Made by a program: the position numbers and the translations under genes
Origin: Oscillospiraceae bacterium
Lineage (GTDB): Bacteria > Bacillota > Clostridia > Oscillospirales > Oscillospiraceae
Assembly (NCBI GenBank): GCA_017561205.1
Contig: JAFZDL010000106.1
Span: forward strand, 34,431 to 98,430
Reading direction: 5' to 3'
Length of the DNA stretch: 64,000 bases
Part shown: one piece after another, positions 1 through 8,995 of the stretch
Layout: the number at the start of each line of letters is the position of its first letter
How positions within the stretch are numbered: position 1 is the first letter of the stretch
The notes under the pieces: generated by a model
Database searches by the model: none
Told to the model about the DNA's origin: nothing
Seen by the model: only the letters and a program-made list of their open reading frames with translations

Positions 1-536
1 TAATTGAAGGCGGAATTCGTATTGCGCTATTCACAGGCTATATTCTGCTGGTTTCCTGTATGGAGGATATGAAGCGTGTGTTTGCCTACCACGGCGCTGA
101 ACACAAAACCATTCGGTGCTATGAGGCAGGACTTCCTCTCACAGTGGAAAATGTTCGAAATCAAACAAGACTGCACCCCCGTTGTGGAACAAGCTTTTTG
201 TTGGTGGTTATGATCATCTCCATTTTGTTGTTTTCGGTTGCATCCACCGCTTTGCTTGCTGCAATTCCTACACTCGCTGCGATAAAAGGTACATTCCTGT
301 ATCGCTTGATAATGATTGGATTTAAGCTGCTTTTACTGCCTTTGGTCGTTGCATTCAGCTATGAGATCAACCGCTGGGTGGGTAGACACGATAATTGGTT
401 TACGCATATTCTATCCGCACCCGGTATGTGGTTCCAAAATTTTACAACAAAAGAACCGGATGACAGTATGATCGAAATTGGCATTGAGGCACTGAAGGCG
501 GTTTTGCCCGAAAATGAGGGGGAAGACCGTTGGTAA
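1..536 (+). CDS. DUF1385 (YqhQ-like) membrane protein, 5' truncated by window edge
   Basis: The frame is open from base 3 with no stop, so the N-terminus lies outside the window; 178 codons are visible. The visible part begins with a GGIRIALFTGYIL-type segment, then an HGAEHK motif and RLHPRCGTSF, both typical of the DUF1385 family, followed by at least two hydrophobic segments. The function of the family is not established. It overlaps the start of prmC, and the DUF1385-prmC order is common in Clostridia, which suggests co-transcription. An internal ATG at 60 is not the real start because conserved sequence runs upstream of it. Confidence 0.85.
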   Translation, partial: IEGGIRIALFTGYILLVSCMEDMKRVFAYHGAEHKTIRCYEAGLPLTVENVRNQTRLHPRCGTSFLLVVMIISILLFSVASTALLAAIPTLAAIKGTFLYRLIMIGFKLLLLPLVVAFSYEINRWVGRHDNWFTHILSAPGMWFQNFTTKEPDDSMIEIGIEALKAVLPENEGEDRW

Positions 537-1405
537 TGACTTTATCGGAGCTGTACCAAAAGGTGCGCCGCTCCCTTATGGAAAAAGAAGATGCCGAATC
601 AGCTACATTCATTGCCAGACAACTGTTGTGTAAGGTTACAGGAAAAACAAGAGAACAGCTACTTGCTGACCGGCAGATGTATGTTTCTGACGATGCCTTC
701 ACCACAGCAGAACAGCTGGTAAAACGGATTCTGGCAGATGAGCCTTTGGCTTACGTGCTTGGGGAGTGGGAATTCTATGGAATGACATTGCTGGTGAACC
801 CCAGTGTGTTGATTCCCCGGGACGATACCTGCGCAGTGACAGATTTGGCTATTCAGCAGGCCTTATATTTAGGTGAGAATCCCCGCATTTTGGATCTTTG
901 CACAGGATCCGGTTGTATTGGCCTCGCCATTGCTTCAAGAGTAAACGATGCGAAAGTAACCATGGCAGACATCTCACGGGATGCTCTGCAGGTCGCAAGA
1001 AAAAACATTTCTGCGCAGAAACTTTCTGCAAGAGTGTCCTGTGTACAAGCAAATGCACTACAAGAACCACCTGCATTTCTGGGCAAATTTGATATGATTG
1101 TATCGAACCCGCCTTATATCACAACCCGTGAAATGAGAGAACTACCTCGCAGCGTAGCTGCGTTTGAGCCGAGATTGGCACTTCACGGCGGTGATGACGG
1201 ACTGGAGTTCTATAGAAGCATTACAGAAAAATACCGTTCCGCGCTCAAGCCCGGCGGCTACCTGTGCTTTGAGTTTGGAATGGGGCAGGGAGACGCTGTT
1301 TGCGCCCTGCTGGAAGAAAATGGGTTTACAATACTGGAACGTTCCAGAGATTATAACGAAAGAGAACGGGCAGTTCTTGCCCGGTATAACAGGAAGGAAG
1401 CATAA
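530..1405 (+). CDS. prmC: Release factor glutamine N5-methyltransferase PrmC
   Basis: Methylates the glutamine of the GGQ motif in release factors RF1/RF2 using S-adenosylmethionine. The protein has an N-terminal helical domain, a Rossmann SAM site ([12 protein letters not shown]) and the catalytic NPPY motif (SNPPYI). A length of about 291 residues fits the family. I chose the TTG at 530 because an AGGGGG ribosome site at 517-522 lies 7 bases away; the ATG at 536, which forms a TAATG junction with the upstream stop, is the alternative. No prfA follows; recA does. Confidence 0.92.
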   Translation: MVMTLSELYQKVRRSLMEKEDAESATFIARQLLCKVTGKTREQLLADRQMYVSDDAFTTAEQLVKRILADEPLAYVLGEWEFYGMTLLVNPSVLIPRDDTCAVTDLAIQQALYLGENPRILDLCTGSGCIGLAIASRVNDAKVTMADISRDALQVARKNISAQKLSARVSCVQANALQEPPAFLGKFDMIVSNPPYITTREMRELPRSVAAFEPRLALHGGDDGLEFYRSITEKYRSALKPGGYLCFEFGMGQGDAVCALLEENGFTILERSRDYNERERAVLARYNRKEA

Positions 1406-1407
1406 TT

Positions 1408-2508
1408 ATGGCTACAAAGAAAACCGCTTATGAAGCTCCCACCCCCGCATCTGATAAGAAAAAGGCATTACAGACCGCAATTTCTCAAATCGAGAAGAAT
1501 TTTGGTAAGGGTACTGTTATGCGTCTGGGTGATCGCCCGGATATGAATGTGGATGCCATCCCAACCGGCTCTCTGGCGCTGGATGCAGCGTTAGGTATTG
1601 GCGGTGTCCCCAAGGGTAGAATCATTGAGATCTATGGCCCTGAATCCTCCGGTAAGACAACGCTTGCTCTGCATATATTGGCCGAAGCCCAAAAGATGGG
1701 CGGTGAGGTTGCCTTTGTGGACGCAGAGCACGCCCTGGATCCCGTCTATGCCGCTGCTTTGGGTGTAGATACGGATAATATGCTGGTATCCCAGCCGGAT
1801 ACCGGTGAACAGGCGTTGGAGATCACCGATGCATTGGTGCGTTCCGGCGCTGTGGATGCCGTGGTCGTTGACTCTGTTGCCGCACTTGTTCCCAAGCAGG
1901 AAATCGAAGGCGAAATGGGTGATACCTTTGTGGGTCTGCAGGCAAGACTTATGTCCCAGGCACTTCGTAAGCTGGCTGGTACCATCGCCAAGACCAACTG
2001 TGTTGTTATTTTTATCAACCAGTTGCGTATGAAGATTGGCGTGATGTATGGCAACCCCGAGACCACTACCGGCGGTAATGCGCTGAAGTTCTACTCCTCC
2101 GTCCGCCTGGATGTTCGCCGTGTGGAGTCCCTTAAGGAAGGCGGCAATGTGATCGGTAACAAGACCCGCGTAAAGGTCGTAAAGAACAAAGTTGCACCTC
2201 CGTTCCGTGAGGCTTATTTCGACATTATGTATGGTGAAGGCATCAGCAAGTGGGGCGAATTGGTTGATCTGGCTGTGCAGATGGAAATTGTACAGAAGAG
2301 CGGCAGCTGGTTTAGCATGGGCGACGAGCGTATTGGCCAGGGTAAGGACAGCGTGAAGACCTTCCTGCAGGCTAATCCTGATATTGCAGAACAAGTAGAA
2401 ACCCAGGTTCGTGAAAAGCTGATTGCAGGTGCTGCTGCAAGAACTCCCGCAAAGGCAGCTGACCAGCCTATTGCTATCAGCGCTGACGATTTCGATGATG
2501 AGGATTGA
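1408..2508 (+). CDS. recA: Recombinase RecA
   Basis: ATP-dependent strand-exchange protein and LexA co-protease, 366 residues. Seen: Walker [10 protein letters not shown] at about residue 74, the conserved [22 protein letters not shown] stretch covering loop L2, and an acidic tail ending DDFDDED. An AGGAAGG site precedes the ATG. The gap to prmC is only 2 bases and recX overlaps its 3' end, so the three are probably one transcript. No SOS box was identified with confidence upstream. Confidence 0.98.
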   Translation: MATKKTAYEAPTPASDKKKALQTAISQIEKNFGKGTVMRLGDRPDMNVDAIPTGSLALDAALGIGGVPKGRIIEIYGPESSGKTTLALHILAEAQKMGGEVAFVDAEHALDPVYAAALGVDTDNMLVSQPDTGEQALEITDALVRSGAVDAVVVDSVAALVPKQEIEGEMGDTFVGLQARLMSQALRKLAGTIAKTNCVVIFINQLRMKIGVMYGNPETTTGGNALKFYSSVRLDVRRVESLKEGGNVIGNKTRVKVVKNKVAPPFREAYFDIMYGEGISKWGELVDLAVQMEIVQKSGSWFSMGDERIGQGKDSVKTFLQANPDIAEQVETQVREKLIAGAAARTPAKAADQPIAISADDFDDED

Positions 2509-3130
2509 TTCTGTTGCCGCTCAGCCGGACAGGGCAGGGCGGTACACGGTAAAATTTGACGATGGCACTGTGATGCGTCTGTATCGGCAGACCGTGGAGG
2601 ATTTTCTTCTGTATTCCGGAAAAGAAATGGAAGATGAAGAGGTCGAAAAACTTCGAATCGCCGCCGGAAAAATGTCAGCTAAGATGCGTGCGGTGCGGAT
2701 TGTTTCGGCCAGCAGTGTATCCAAGTCAGATTTGGAACATCGGCTGATACAAAAAGGTGAGAGTAAGGAAGATGCCAAACAGGCCGTAGAATGGATGGCC
2801 GACTTAGAACTGTTGGATGATGAAAAGACAGCTCAGCAGATTGTGCAGCGGTGTGTTTCCAAGGGTTATGGCCGTTCCCGCGCCAAACAAGCATTGTTTG
2901 AAAAGCGGATTCCTAAGGATTTATGGGAAGCAGCGTTGGCAGACTATCCCGAACAAACCGAAAAGATACTGGCATTTTTAGAAACAAAGCTGGGTGACAA
3001 CTGGGATGAAAAAGATTTGCGCCGCGTTACGGACAGTCTTCTTCGCCGGGGTCACAGCTACCAGGAAATTCGCAGAGCCTTACAGGAATACACGGAAGGC
3101 AGAAATTTCCGGGAGGAAATATATGATTAA
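2498..3130 (+). CDS. recX: Regulatory protein RecX
   Basis: RecX binds RecA filaments and modulates recombinase activity. The protein of about 210 residues carries the alpha-helical repeats of the family, for example [11 protein letters not shown] followed by [14 protein letters not shown] and later [14 protein letters not shown]. Possible starts are ATG 2495 and ATG 2498, both inside the last codons of recA, giving an 11-14 base overlap; I use 2498. A still longer upstream reading would lie entirely inside recA and is unlikely. It overlaps rimO by 8 bases. Confidence 0.92.
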   Translation: MRIDSVAAQPDRAGRYTVKFDDGTVMRLYRQTVEDFLLYSGKEMEDEEVEKLRIAAGKMSAKMRAVRIVSASSVSKSDLEHRLIQKGESKEDAKQAVEWMADLELLDDEKTAQQIVQRCVSKGYGRSRAKQALFEKRIPKDLWEAALADYPEQTEKILAFLETKLGDNWDEKDLRRVTDSLLRRGHSYQEIRRALQEYTEGRNFREEIYD

Positions 3131-4451
3131 AGTTGGTTTTATATCCCTTGGTTGCGCCAAAAACCAAGTGGATTGTGAAAGAATGATGTACCGGGTCCAG
3201 GAAGCGGGTTTCCAGGTGCAGACGGATGTGATTGGTGCAGATGTGGTTGTGATCAATACCTGTGGATTTATTGATTCTGCAAAATCCGAGGCCATTGATT
3301 CAATCCTGCAGATGGCTCAGTTGAAGGAACAGGGACTTGTTGGTAAGATTCTTGTTACCGGTTGCCTGTCCCAGCGGTATCAGCAGGAAATTCTGAACGA
3401 ACTGCCAGAAGTTGACGGCATTTTGGGAACCGGCAGCTATACCCAGGTGGTGCCGACCATTGAAAAACTGTTGGCTGGGGAGAGCGTCAGTGATTTTGCA
3501 TCCATTGACACCCCGGAGGAAGAGTGTGGCCGCATCTTAACAACCCCCGAGCATTATGCCTATATTAAGATCGCTGAGGGCTGTGACAATCGCTGCTCCT
3601 ATTGTATCATTCCCTACTTACGCGGTAAATTCCGTAGCCGTCAGATGGATGATGTTCTGTATGAAGCCAGAGTCTTAGCCGCGAACGGTGTAAAGGAATT
3701 GCTTGTGGTTGCGCAGGATACCAGCCGTTACGGTATGGATTTCCCGGAGCATAAGCGACTGCTTCCCAAACTGCTGCGGCAGTTGTGCCAAATTGACGGA
3801 CTGGATTGGATCCGTGTCCATTATACCTACCCTGACGAAATTGACGATGCGTTCATTGATGTGATGGCAACTGAGCCGAAGATCGTGAAGTATTTGGATA
3901 TACCGATTCAGCATTGCAATAGCAAGATTCTAAAGCTGATGAACCGCCGTGGTGACAGAGAACATCTGGAAGCCCTCTTTGCAAAGCTGCGTGAACGAAT
4001 TCCCGGTCTTGTTCTTCGCACCAGTGTGATCACCGGTCTTCCCGGTGAGGGAGAGGAAGAATTTGCGGAATTATGTGAGTTCCTGAAGGAGCAACGGTTG
4101 GAGCGTGTTGGGGTGTTCCCGTTCTCTCCGGAGGAGGGAACTCCGGCTGCGGAAATGGAATTTGTGGATTCTGAGATCGCTCAGGAGAGGGCCCAGCAGT
4201 TGGAGATGATCCAATCGGCCATTATGGACGATTATAATGGCGCAATGCTTGGAAAAACAGAAACAGTACTCGTGGACGGGTTCGATGAGGATATGGGCCA
4301 GTTTTATGGCCGTACCTATGCAGACTCTCCGGAGATAGACAGTAGAGTTTGGATAGCTTCCCAGGAGGCATTGGTTGAAGGCAATTTCGTAAAAGTGTGC
4401 ATTGACGGTGTTATAGATGGGGAACTGTCCGGATATATAATGGAGGATTGA
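3123..4451 (+). CDS. rimO: Ribosomal protein S12 methylthiotransferase RimO
   Basis: Radical-SAM enzyme that adds a methylthio group to an aspartate of ribosomal protein S12. Domain order: an N-terminal MTTase domain (ISLGCAKNQVD, NTCGFIDSAKSEAID) that binds one iron-sulfur cluster, a radical-SAM core with CDNRCSYC, and a C-terminal TRAM-type region. The length of 442 residues is normal. ATG 3123 follows GGGAGGA at 3111-3117 and overlaps recX by 8 bases. The LGCAKNQVD signature favours RimO over MiaB. Confidence 0.95.
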   Translation: MIKVGFISLGCAKNQVDCERMMYRVQEAGFQVQTDVIGADVVVINTCGFIDSAKSEAIDSILQMAQLKEQGLVGKILVTGCLSQRYQQEILNELPEVDGILGTGSYTQVVPTIEKLLAGESVSDFASIDTPEEECGRILTTPEHYAYIKIAEGCDNRCSYCIIPYLRGKFRSRQMDDVLYEARVLAANGVKELLVVAQDTSRYGMDFPEHKRLLPKLLRQLCQIDGLDWIRVHYTYPDEIDDAFIDVMATEPKIVKYLDIPIQHCNSKILKLMNRRGDREHLEALFAKLRERIPGLVLRTSVITGLPGEGEEEFAELCEFLKEQRLERVGVFPFSPEEGTPAAEMEFVDSEIAQERAQQLEMIQSAIMDDYNGAMLGKTETVLVDGFDEDMGQFYGRTYADSPEIDSRVWIASQEALVEGNFVKVCIDGVIDGELSGYIMED

Positions 4452-4453
4452 TT

Positions 4454-4984
4454 ATGACTTTAGCAAGTAAGATTACATTGGTTCGTGTGGCTTTTATTCC
4501 GCTTTTTATGGTATTTATGTACTTAAGCGGCGGCAATCCCGGCCTGTGGATGTGGCTTTCTTTGGGTGTGTTTATCATTGCAAGCCTAACTGACTACGTT
4601 GACGGACAGATCGCGCGGAAGTGCAATCAGGTCAGCGATTTCGGTAAGTTCCTGGATCCCCTTGCTGACAAGCTGCTGACAATTGCAGCAATGACTATGT
4701 TCTGCGAGTGGGGTCAGATGGCAGCTTGGGCGCTGATGCTGGTGCTGACCCGTGAGTTTGCAGTTACCGGTCTGCGTTTGGTTGCTGTGGGTAAGGGGAA
4801 GGTGATTGCTGCCGGTTGGAGCGGCAAGATCAAGACCGCCAGCACAATGATCGGACTGTGCGCAATGATGGCATTCCCCAGCGTTGGTTGGGTTTCCACA
4901 GTTGTGGTTGCTGTTATAATTTTGACCACCGTCTATTCCGGCGTTGAGTACTTTGTGCAGAACTGGAACTGTCTTTGGGATTGA
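4454..4984 (+). CDS. pgsA: CDP-diacylglycerol--glycerol-3-phosphate 3-phosphatidyltransferase
   Basis: Integral membrane enzyme making phosphatidylglycerophosphate, the committed step to phosphatidylglycerol. The CDP-alcohol phosphotransferase motif is intact: DYVDGQIAR, then G eight residues on, then D-x3-D in GKFLDPLADK. About four to six hydrophobic segments, 176 residues. ATG 4454 sits 7 bases after GGAGG (4442-4446); that ribosome site lies within the last codons of rimO, so the genes are likely coupled. Confidence 0.93.
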   Translation: MTLASKITLVRVAFIPLFMVFMYLSGGNPGLWMWLSLGVFIIASLTDYVDGQIARKCNQVSDFGKFLDPLADKLLTIAAMTMFCEWGQMAAWALMLVLTREFAVTGLRLVAVGKGKVIAAGWSGKIKTASTMIGLCAMMAFPSVGWVSTVVVAVIILTTVYSGVEYFVQNWNCLWD

Positions 4985-4991
4985 ATAAATG

Positions 4992-5018
4992 TTGTGCCGG
5001 TGCAATGCACCGGCACAA
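4992..5018 (+). terminator. 13-bp perfect hairpin between pgsA and DUF4317 gene
   Basis: Arms 4992-5004 and 5006-5018 are perfect inverted repeats built on GTGCCGGTGCA with a single unpaired base between them. No T-run follows, and a ribosome site (AAGGAG) lies about 5 bases beyond. It may act as a weak terminator, an mRNA-stabilising stem or a control of the next gene's translation. Confidence 0.6.
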
Positions 5019-5039
5019 GCTACGAAGGAGACCTATAAT

Positions 5040-6191
5040 ATGAATATCAAGGAAATTGGTGAGATCCGTCGCCGCGTGCGTCGAGATCGCAGCAATATGA
5101 CCGCTATTTATGGTTGCTATGTGAATAGTCAGAAGGAGATCATATCGGAGTTTAAGCAAAGTGTTGGTATTATGCCCGAGAATGAAGCTGAGCGGTATTT
5201 TGGCCTGATGAAACGGGCGCTGTCCGGCTCTTTGGGCAAAAACCTTATCGATATTACCTTTAAGACTGCTCAAGTGGCCAACAGCCCGGAGCACAAGCTG
5301 TTGATGGAACTTCGTAATTCGGAATTGAAGGATGAAAACCTGCGCTTGGAACTGTATCAGAAAATCATTCAGAATGTAAGTGTGGATGACGGACTACTGA
5401 TACTTATCGGCTGTGATAGCTATGATGTGCCGTTTAAGAGCAAGGACGACGAAGTTCAGGTTGATGCCTCCGGTGAGACCTATAAGTATATCCTGTGTGC
5501 AGTATGTCCTGTGAAGTTGAGTAAGCCCAATTTGCGCTATGATCCGGAGGACAAGACATTCCACGATGGCGGTGTGGCCAATGTGCCCTCTGCGCCGGAG
5601 GTTGGTTTTTTGTTCCCATCTTTTGACAGCCGCGCTACCAATATCTACAATGCCCTTTTCTACACCCATAGCCCTAAGGAGGGCCATGAAAATCTGATTG
5701 ACGCATTGTTCAATACCAAAGCCCCTAAGCCTGCTGCCGAGCAGAAGAAGTCCTTTGAGGCCCTGCTGGGTACCAGTTTGCAGGAGGAATGCAGCTTGGA
5801 TGTGGTGCAGACGGTCCATGAGCAAATCTGTCAGAGCATTGAACTGCATAAGCAGAGTAGGGTAGCTGATCCTTTGCTGATCTCTAAGGAGGATGTAACC
5901 GCAAGCCTAACCTCGTGCGGTGTTTCTCAGGAGCATATCGCAAAATTTAATGTTGCTTTTGATGAGACCTTTGGTTTTGAAACACAGCTGCATCCTAAGA
6001 ATATTATCAACAGCAACCGTATTGAAATTACTACACCTGATGTGTCCATTCAGGTTTCACCGGAACGGAGCGATTTGATTGAAACTCGCGTCATTGGCGG
6101 TGTAAAGTATATTATGATCTGCGCCGATGAAAATGTGGAAGTCAACGGTGTACCTATTCATATCGCAGAAGGCGAGAAGTTAAATGTATAA
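5040..6191 (+). CDS. DUF4317 family protein
   Basis: 383-residue protein without signal peptide or membrane segments. The opening MNIKEIGEIRRRVRRDRSNM, then YGCYVN and LSGSLGKNL, match my memory of the DUF4317 family, which is widespread in Clostridia and functionally unknown. The start ATG 5040 follows AAGGAG; a longer reading from 4989 would run through the hairpin and is rejected. It ends just before a strong bidirectional hairpin. No catalytic motif is recognisable. Confidence 0.8.
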   Translation: MNIKEIGEIRRRVRRDRSNMTAIYGCYVNSQKEIISEFKQSVGIMPENEAERYFGLMKRALSGSLGKNLIDITFKTAQVANSPEHKLLMELRNSELKDENLRLELYQKIIQNVSVDDGLLILIGCDSYDVPFKSKDDEVQVDASGETYKYILCAVCPVKLSKPNLRYDPEDKTFHDGGVANVPSAPEVGFLFPSFDSRATNIYNALFYTHSPKEGHENLIDALFNTKAPKPAAEQKKSFEALLGTSLQEECSLDVVQTVHEQICQSIELHKQSRVADPLLISKEDVTASLTSCGVSQEHIAKFNVAFDETFGFETQLHPKNIINSNRIEITTPDVSIQVSPERSDLIETRVIGGVKYIMICADENVEVNGVPIHIAEGEKLNV

Positions 6192-6193
6192 GA

Positions 6194-6223
6194 AAACAGC
6201 CCAGGAATTATCCTGGGCTGTTT
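6194..6223. terminator. Bidirectional intrinsic terminator
   Basis: Perfect 13-bp arms (6194-6206 and 6211-6223, AAACAGCCCAGGA and its complement) with a 4-base loop, A-rich on one side and T-rich on the other. It sits between the convergent DUF4317 and cytidylate-kinase-like genes. Confidence 0.9.
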
Positions 6224-6229
6224 ATGTAT

Positions 6230-6838
6230 TTACTTTTCGCCCTTCATCAGCTTGACCAAAATATCGGTGCAGGTTTCAATTCCCAACACGCTGGAATTTA
6301 AGCAAATGTCATAGTTTTGGGATTGTCCCCAATTTCTGCCGGTATAGTGCTGGCAGTTGACCTTACGGCGCTTATCCTTTTCGTTTAAGCGCGCCTTGGG
6401 CGTTTTTTCGGACTCACCGTAAAGACGGACAATACGCTCGGCGCGAGCCTCTTTATCAGCGCAGATGAAAGCGTGCAGAACATCGGGACGATCCTTCAAA
6501 ACATAGTCGGCGTTTCTGCCAACGATTACACAGGGACCCTTATCGGCAATCTGTAAAATAACATTACATTGTACATTCCAAAGGAAATCCGCTGTGGAAA
6601 GACCGTTCATCACACCGGGGTGACCGTGGGAAGCAAAGGCGTAGGAAAAAATGCTCTTTCCGGGAGAGTGTTCACTGTGTTCCTCCACATATTCGGGTGC
6701 AAAGCCGGATTCCAGAGCAATATGCTCCACCAGCTCCTTATCATAGAATGGAATACCGAGCGCTTCCGCCACCTGATGTCCAATGGTGCGGCCGCCACTG
6801 CCAAATTCACGGCTGATGGTAATAATCTTCTTTTCCAT
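6230..6838 (-). CDS. Cytidylate kinase-like family protein
   Basis: 202-residue P-loop NTPase-type protein. Its N-terminus, KKIITISREFGSGGRTIG, and the later GPCVIVGRNADYVL and AERIVRLYG segments fit the cytidylate kinase-like family (PF13189 type) rather than true Cmk. The phosphate-binding loop is the atypical SREFGSGGR. The substrate is unknown. The start is ATG at 6838, preceded by GGAGGT; an extended reading to 6922 runs through the non-coding leader. Confidence 0.85.
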   Translation of the reverse strand: MEKKIITISREFGSGGRTIGHQVAEALGIPFYDKELVEHIALESGFAPEYVEEHSEHSPGKSIFSYAFASHGHPGVMNGLSTADFLWNVQCNVILQIADKGPCVIVGRNADYVLKDRPDVLHAFICADKEARAERIVRLYGESEKTPKARLNEKDKRRKVNCQHYTGRNWGQSQNYDICLNSSVLGIETCTDILVKLMKGEK

Positions 6839-6911
6839 AGTAGTACCTCCATTCTTAGTGTTAATTTCATTATAGTGGAAGTACAAATAAATGTCAACAG
6901 GCCGAAAGAAA

Positions 6912-6936
6912 ACGGGGCGCAAGTTTTGCGCCCCGT
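6912..6936 (-). terminator. Terminator of the beta-propeller gene
   Basis: 11-bp GC-rich arms (ACGGGGCGCAA and complement) around a 3-base loop, followed on the minus strand by TTTCTTT. It separates the propeller gene from the cytidylate-kinase-like gene. Confidence 0.85.
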
Positions 6937-6939
6937 AAT

Positions 6940-8835
6940 TTATTTAAGTTTTATAGCGTAAATTTGACAACCGCGGGTACCGACTACCAATGTGTCATTA
7001 AATACGGCGGGGGAGGCCTCAATGTTACTGCCAAGACTGATTGTTGTTAAAACAGTGCCTTTGCTGTCCAGCATCATCATATTGCCCACGGAATCACAAG
7101 CAATGATGCGTGCTGTGCCATCATCACCGTAAGCAGCCACAGGGGAGCTCCAAGCATAGTTGTTCATAGGTGTTTCCCATGCGATTTCACCGGTTTTGGT
7201 ATCGATAGCTACCAATTTGCCTTCCCAGATGCTGGGTGTTCTGGCGATAGGATAAATGACCAAGCCTTCCAATTCTGTACCGGGTTTGCCGAGAATGGGA
7301 GAAGCCTGCACGCCGCCGGATACGTCTTTTACGGTGCCGCAATCAAACTTTGTCTCCCGAACAATTTCGCCGGTTTTGGCATCTAATTTATAAACACAGA
7401 TATAGCCGGATCCACCGCTTGCAGTCCAATGGAGGGAGGGGGCGGTATAGATATAGCCGCCATCAGTGCCGTTCCATTCAAATACAGGTGTAGAATTAGA
7501 ATCGTCACGGGTATCCTGAGACCAAACCAACTGCATAGTATCCAAATCAATGCAGAAGAACATGCCACCATTTTCAGAGATGTACAGGTATCGGTCGACG
7601 ATCACGCAGCTGGGTTCATAACCGATCCAGTAGGTGTCACCGTTAGAACGCTTGGTGTCATAACGTGTCTTAACAATCTCAGAAGGTTCGATGGATAAGG
7701 TGCCTGCAGCTTTATCGTATTGGGTATTTAGCTTGATGGTGTAAAGTACACCGTTTTCACCGGGCCAAATCAGCGTATCCGTTTCAGCGTCCACCAGAGG
7801 ACTGGAGTCAAAGGCACTCCAACCGGCACGCCAGGAGAAGCCATCGTAACCGTTCTTTTCGTAAAGGATGCTGCCATCAATCAGGCTGATCATGTACATT
7901 CTGGGGGATTTGTTATTCAAAAAGTCGCCGGAACCCACATACATAATGGGATAGCCTCTGGGATCCAGAGCGCCGGCACCCTTAAAGTTCATACCCACTC
8001 TAATCGGATTTCTGGTATAAGTTCCGTCGTCCAGGTCATAGAAGTAGATATTACCATCCAAGGTTGCATAAATAACCTCAACCAGATTTTCTTTTGCTTT
8101 CTTTTCCGGGAATAAGTTCATTATGTTCTTGGTTTCCTGGTCCCATTGTACGATCAACGGCTGGCCAGTCCAACCGCAGCCGGTCCATCCGTTGAGAGAG
8201 CCAATATCACGGCCCCAGGCCTTTTCAAAAGTGTTTTCGGTCACATTTACAGTTCCGTAGGTTGGGCTGTTACGGAAATTATTGCCGCGGAAGGTAGCGA
8301 TACCGGGCAGAGCAAAATAATCCTCAGGCTTACCAAAGGAAATACCAGTGGAAGGCATGCTGTCAATCATTTCACCGCCCCGGATGATTTCCCATTTAAT
8401 ACCCCAGTTTTCCGGGTTGCTGGAATCGCTCTTGGCAGGGGTAAAGGTAGGTTCGGGCGCTTGAGTGGGAGGTGTTGTGGGTGCAGTTGTGGGCGCTGTG
8501 GTTGCAGATGTAGAAGAGTTAGTTTGCGTTGCGGTAGTAGCGGATGGATTCTTCGAAATCTGTGCATTCATCTTGCTGCCAACAACATTGTAGCGAATAA
8601 GGCAGGCTGTAGTGCAAATCAAGACAATCAGCGTTGAGAGATACATTGCTTTCAAGATTGTCCATTCAGTTTTGCGTTCTTTCTTCTTCCATTTAAATTG
8701 TGCGGCGACCAGTGTGAATACAACACTGGCAAGGAGCAAGGCGCCGCAGATAATCGCCAACAAGATGAGTGAGGTTTTCATCTGCTTGTAGCTTTCGGCT
8801 GCGGATAGCGCTGATGTAAGAATGGATAAATTCAT
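6940..8835 (-). CDS. Membrane-anchored PQQ-type beta-propeller protein
   Basis: 631 residues. Two hydrophobic segments near residues 20-45 and 63-83 are followed by a Ser/Thr/Pro-rich linker (about residues 95-135) and a large domain with repeated strands such as YPIMYVGSGDF, TDTLIWPGENGVLYTIKL and GKLVAIDTKTGEIAWETP, typical of PQQ-like/WD40 propellers. It has no lipobox. The topology suggests an extracytoplasmic propeller, perhaps for protein scaffolding or polysaccharide binding; the function is unknown. The start ATG follows AGAGGTG. Confidence 0.8.
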   Translation of the reverse strand: MNLSILTSALSAAESYKQMKTSLILLAIICGALLLASVVFTLVAAQFKWKKKERKTEWTILKAMYLSTLIVLICTTACLIRYNVVGSKMNAQISKNPSATTATQTNSSTSATTAPTTAPTTPPTQAPEPTFTPAKSDSSNPENWGIKWEIIRGGEMIDSMPSTGISFGKPEDYFALPGIATFRGNNFRNSPTYGTVNVTENTFEKAWGRDIGSLNGWTGCGWTGQPLIVQWDQETKNIMNLFPEKKAKENLVEVIYATLDGNIYFYDLDDGTYTRNPIRVGMNFKGAGALDPRGYPIMYVGSGDFLNNKSPRMYMISLIDGSILYEKNGYDGFSWRAGWSAFDSSPLVDAETDTLIWPGENGVLYTIKLNTQYDKAAGTLSIEPSEIVKTRYDTKRSNGDTYWIGYEPSCVIVDRYLYISENGGMFFCIDLDTMQLVWSQDTRDDSNSTPVFEWNGTDGGYIYTAPSLHWTASGGSGYICVYKLDAKTGEIVRETKFDCGTVKDVSGGVQASPILGKPGTELEGLVIYPIARTPSIWEGKLVAIDTKTGEIAWETPMNNYAWSSPVAAYGDDGTARIIACDSVGNMMMLDSKGTVLTTISLGSNIEASPAVFNDTLVVGTRGCQIYAIKLK

Positions 8836-8939
8836 AGGAGCACCTCTTTATGTTTAATCTTCTTAATTATAACATCGATGCTTTGGAGAAGCAAGATGTA
8901 ACAGCGAAAATTTATGCCATAATGCGGTTGTATTTTCCG

Positions 8940-8968
8940 TTGAAATGGAATTGGAATTGTGTTACAAT
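8940..8968 (+). promoter_or_regulatory. Sigma-A-type promoter of tex
   Basis: TTGAAA (8940-8945), a 17-base spacer and TACAAT (8963-8968), with the tex ATG 27 bases beyond the -10 box. Confidence 0.8.
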
Positions 8969-8995
8969 TATAACATCTTAACTCAGGAGAATGCT

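Noticed and set aside
1591-2394. 267-codon minus-strand frame opposite recA
   Set aside because: Mirror of a highly biased real gene; no ribosome site, no recognisable protein.
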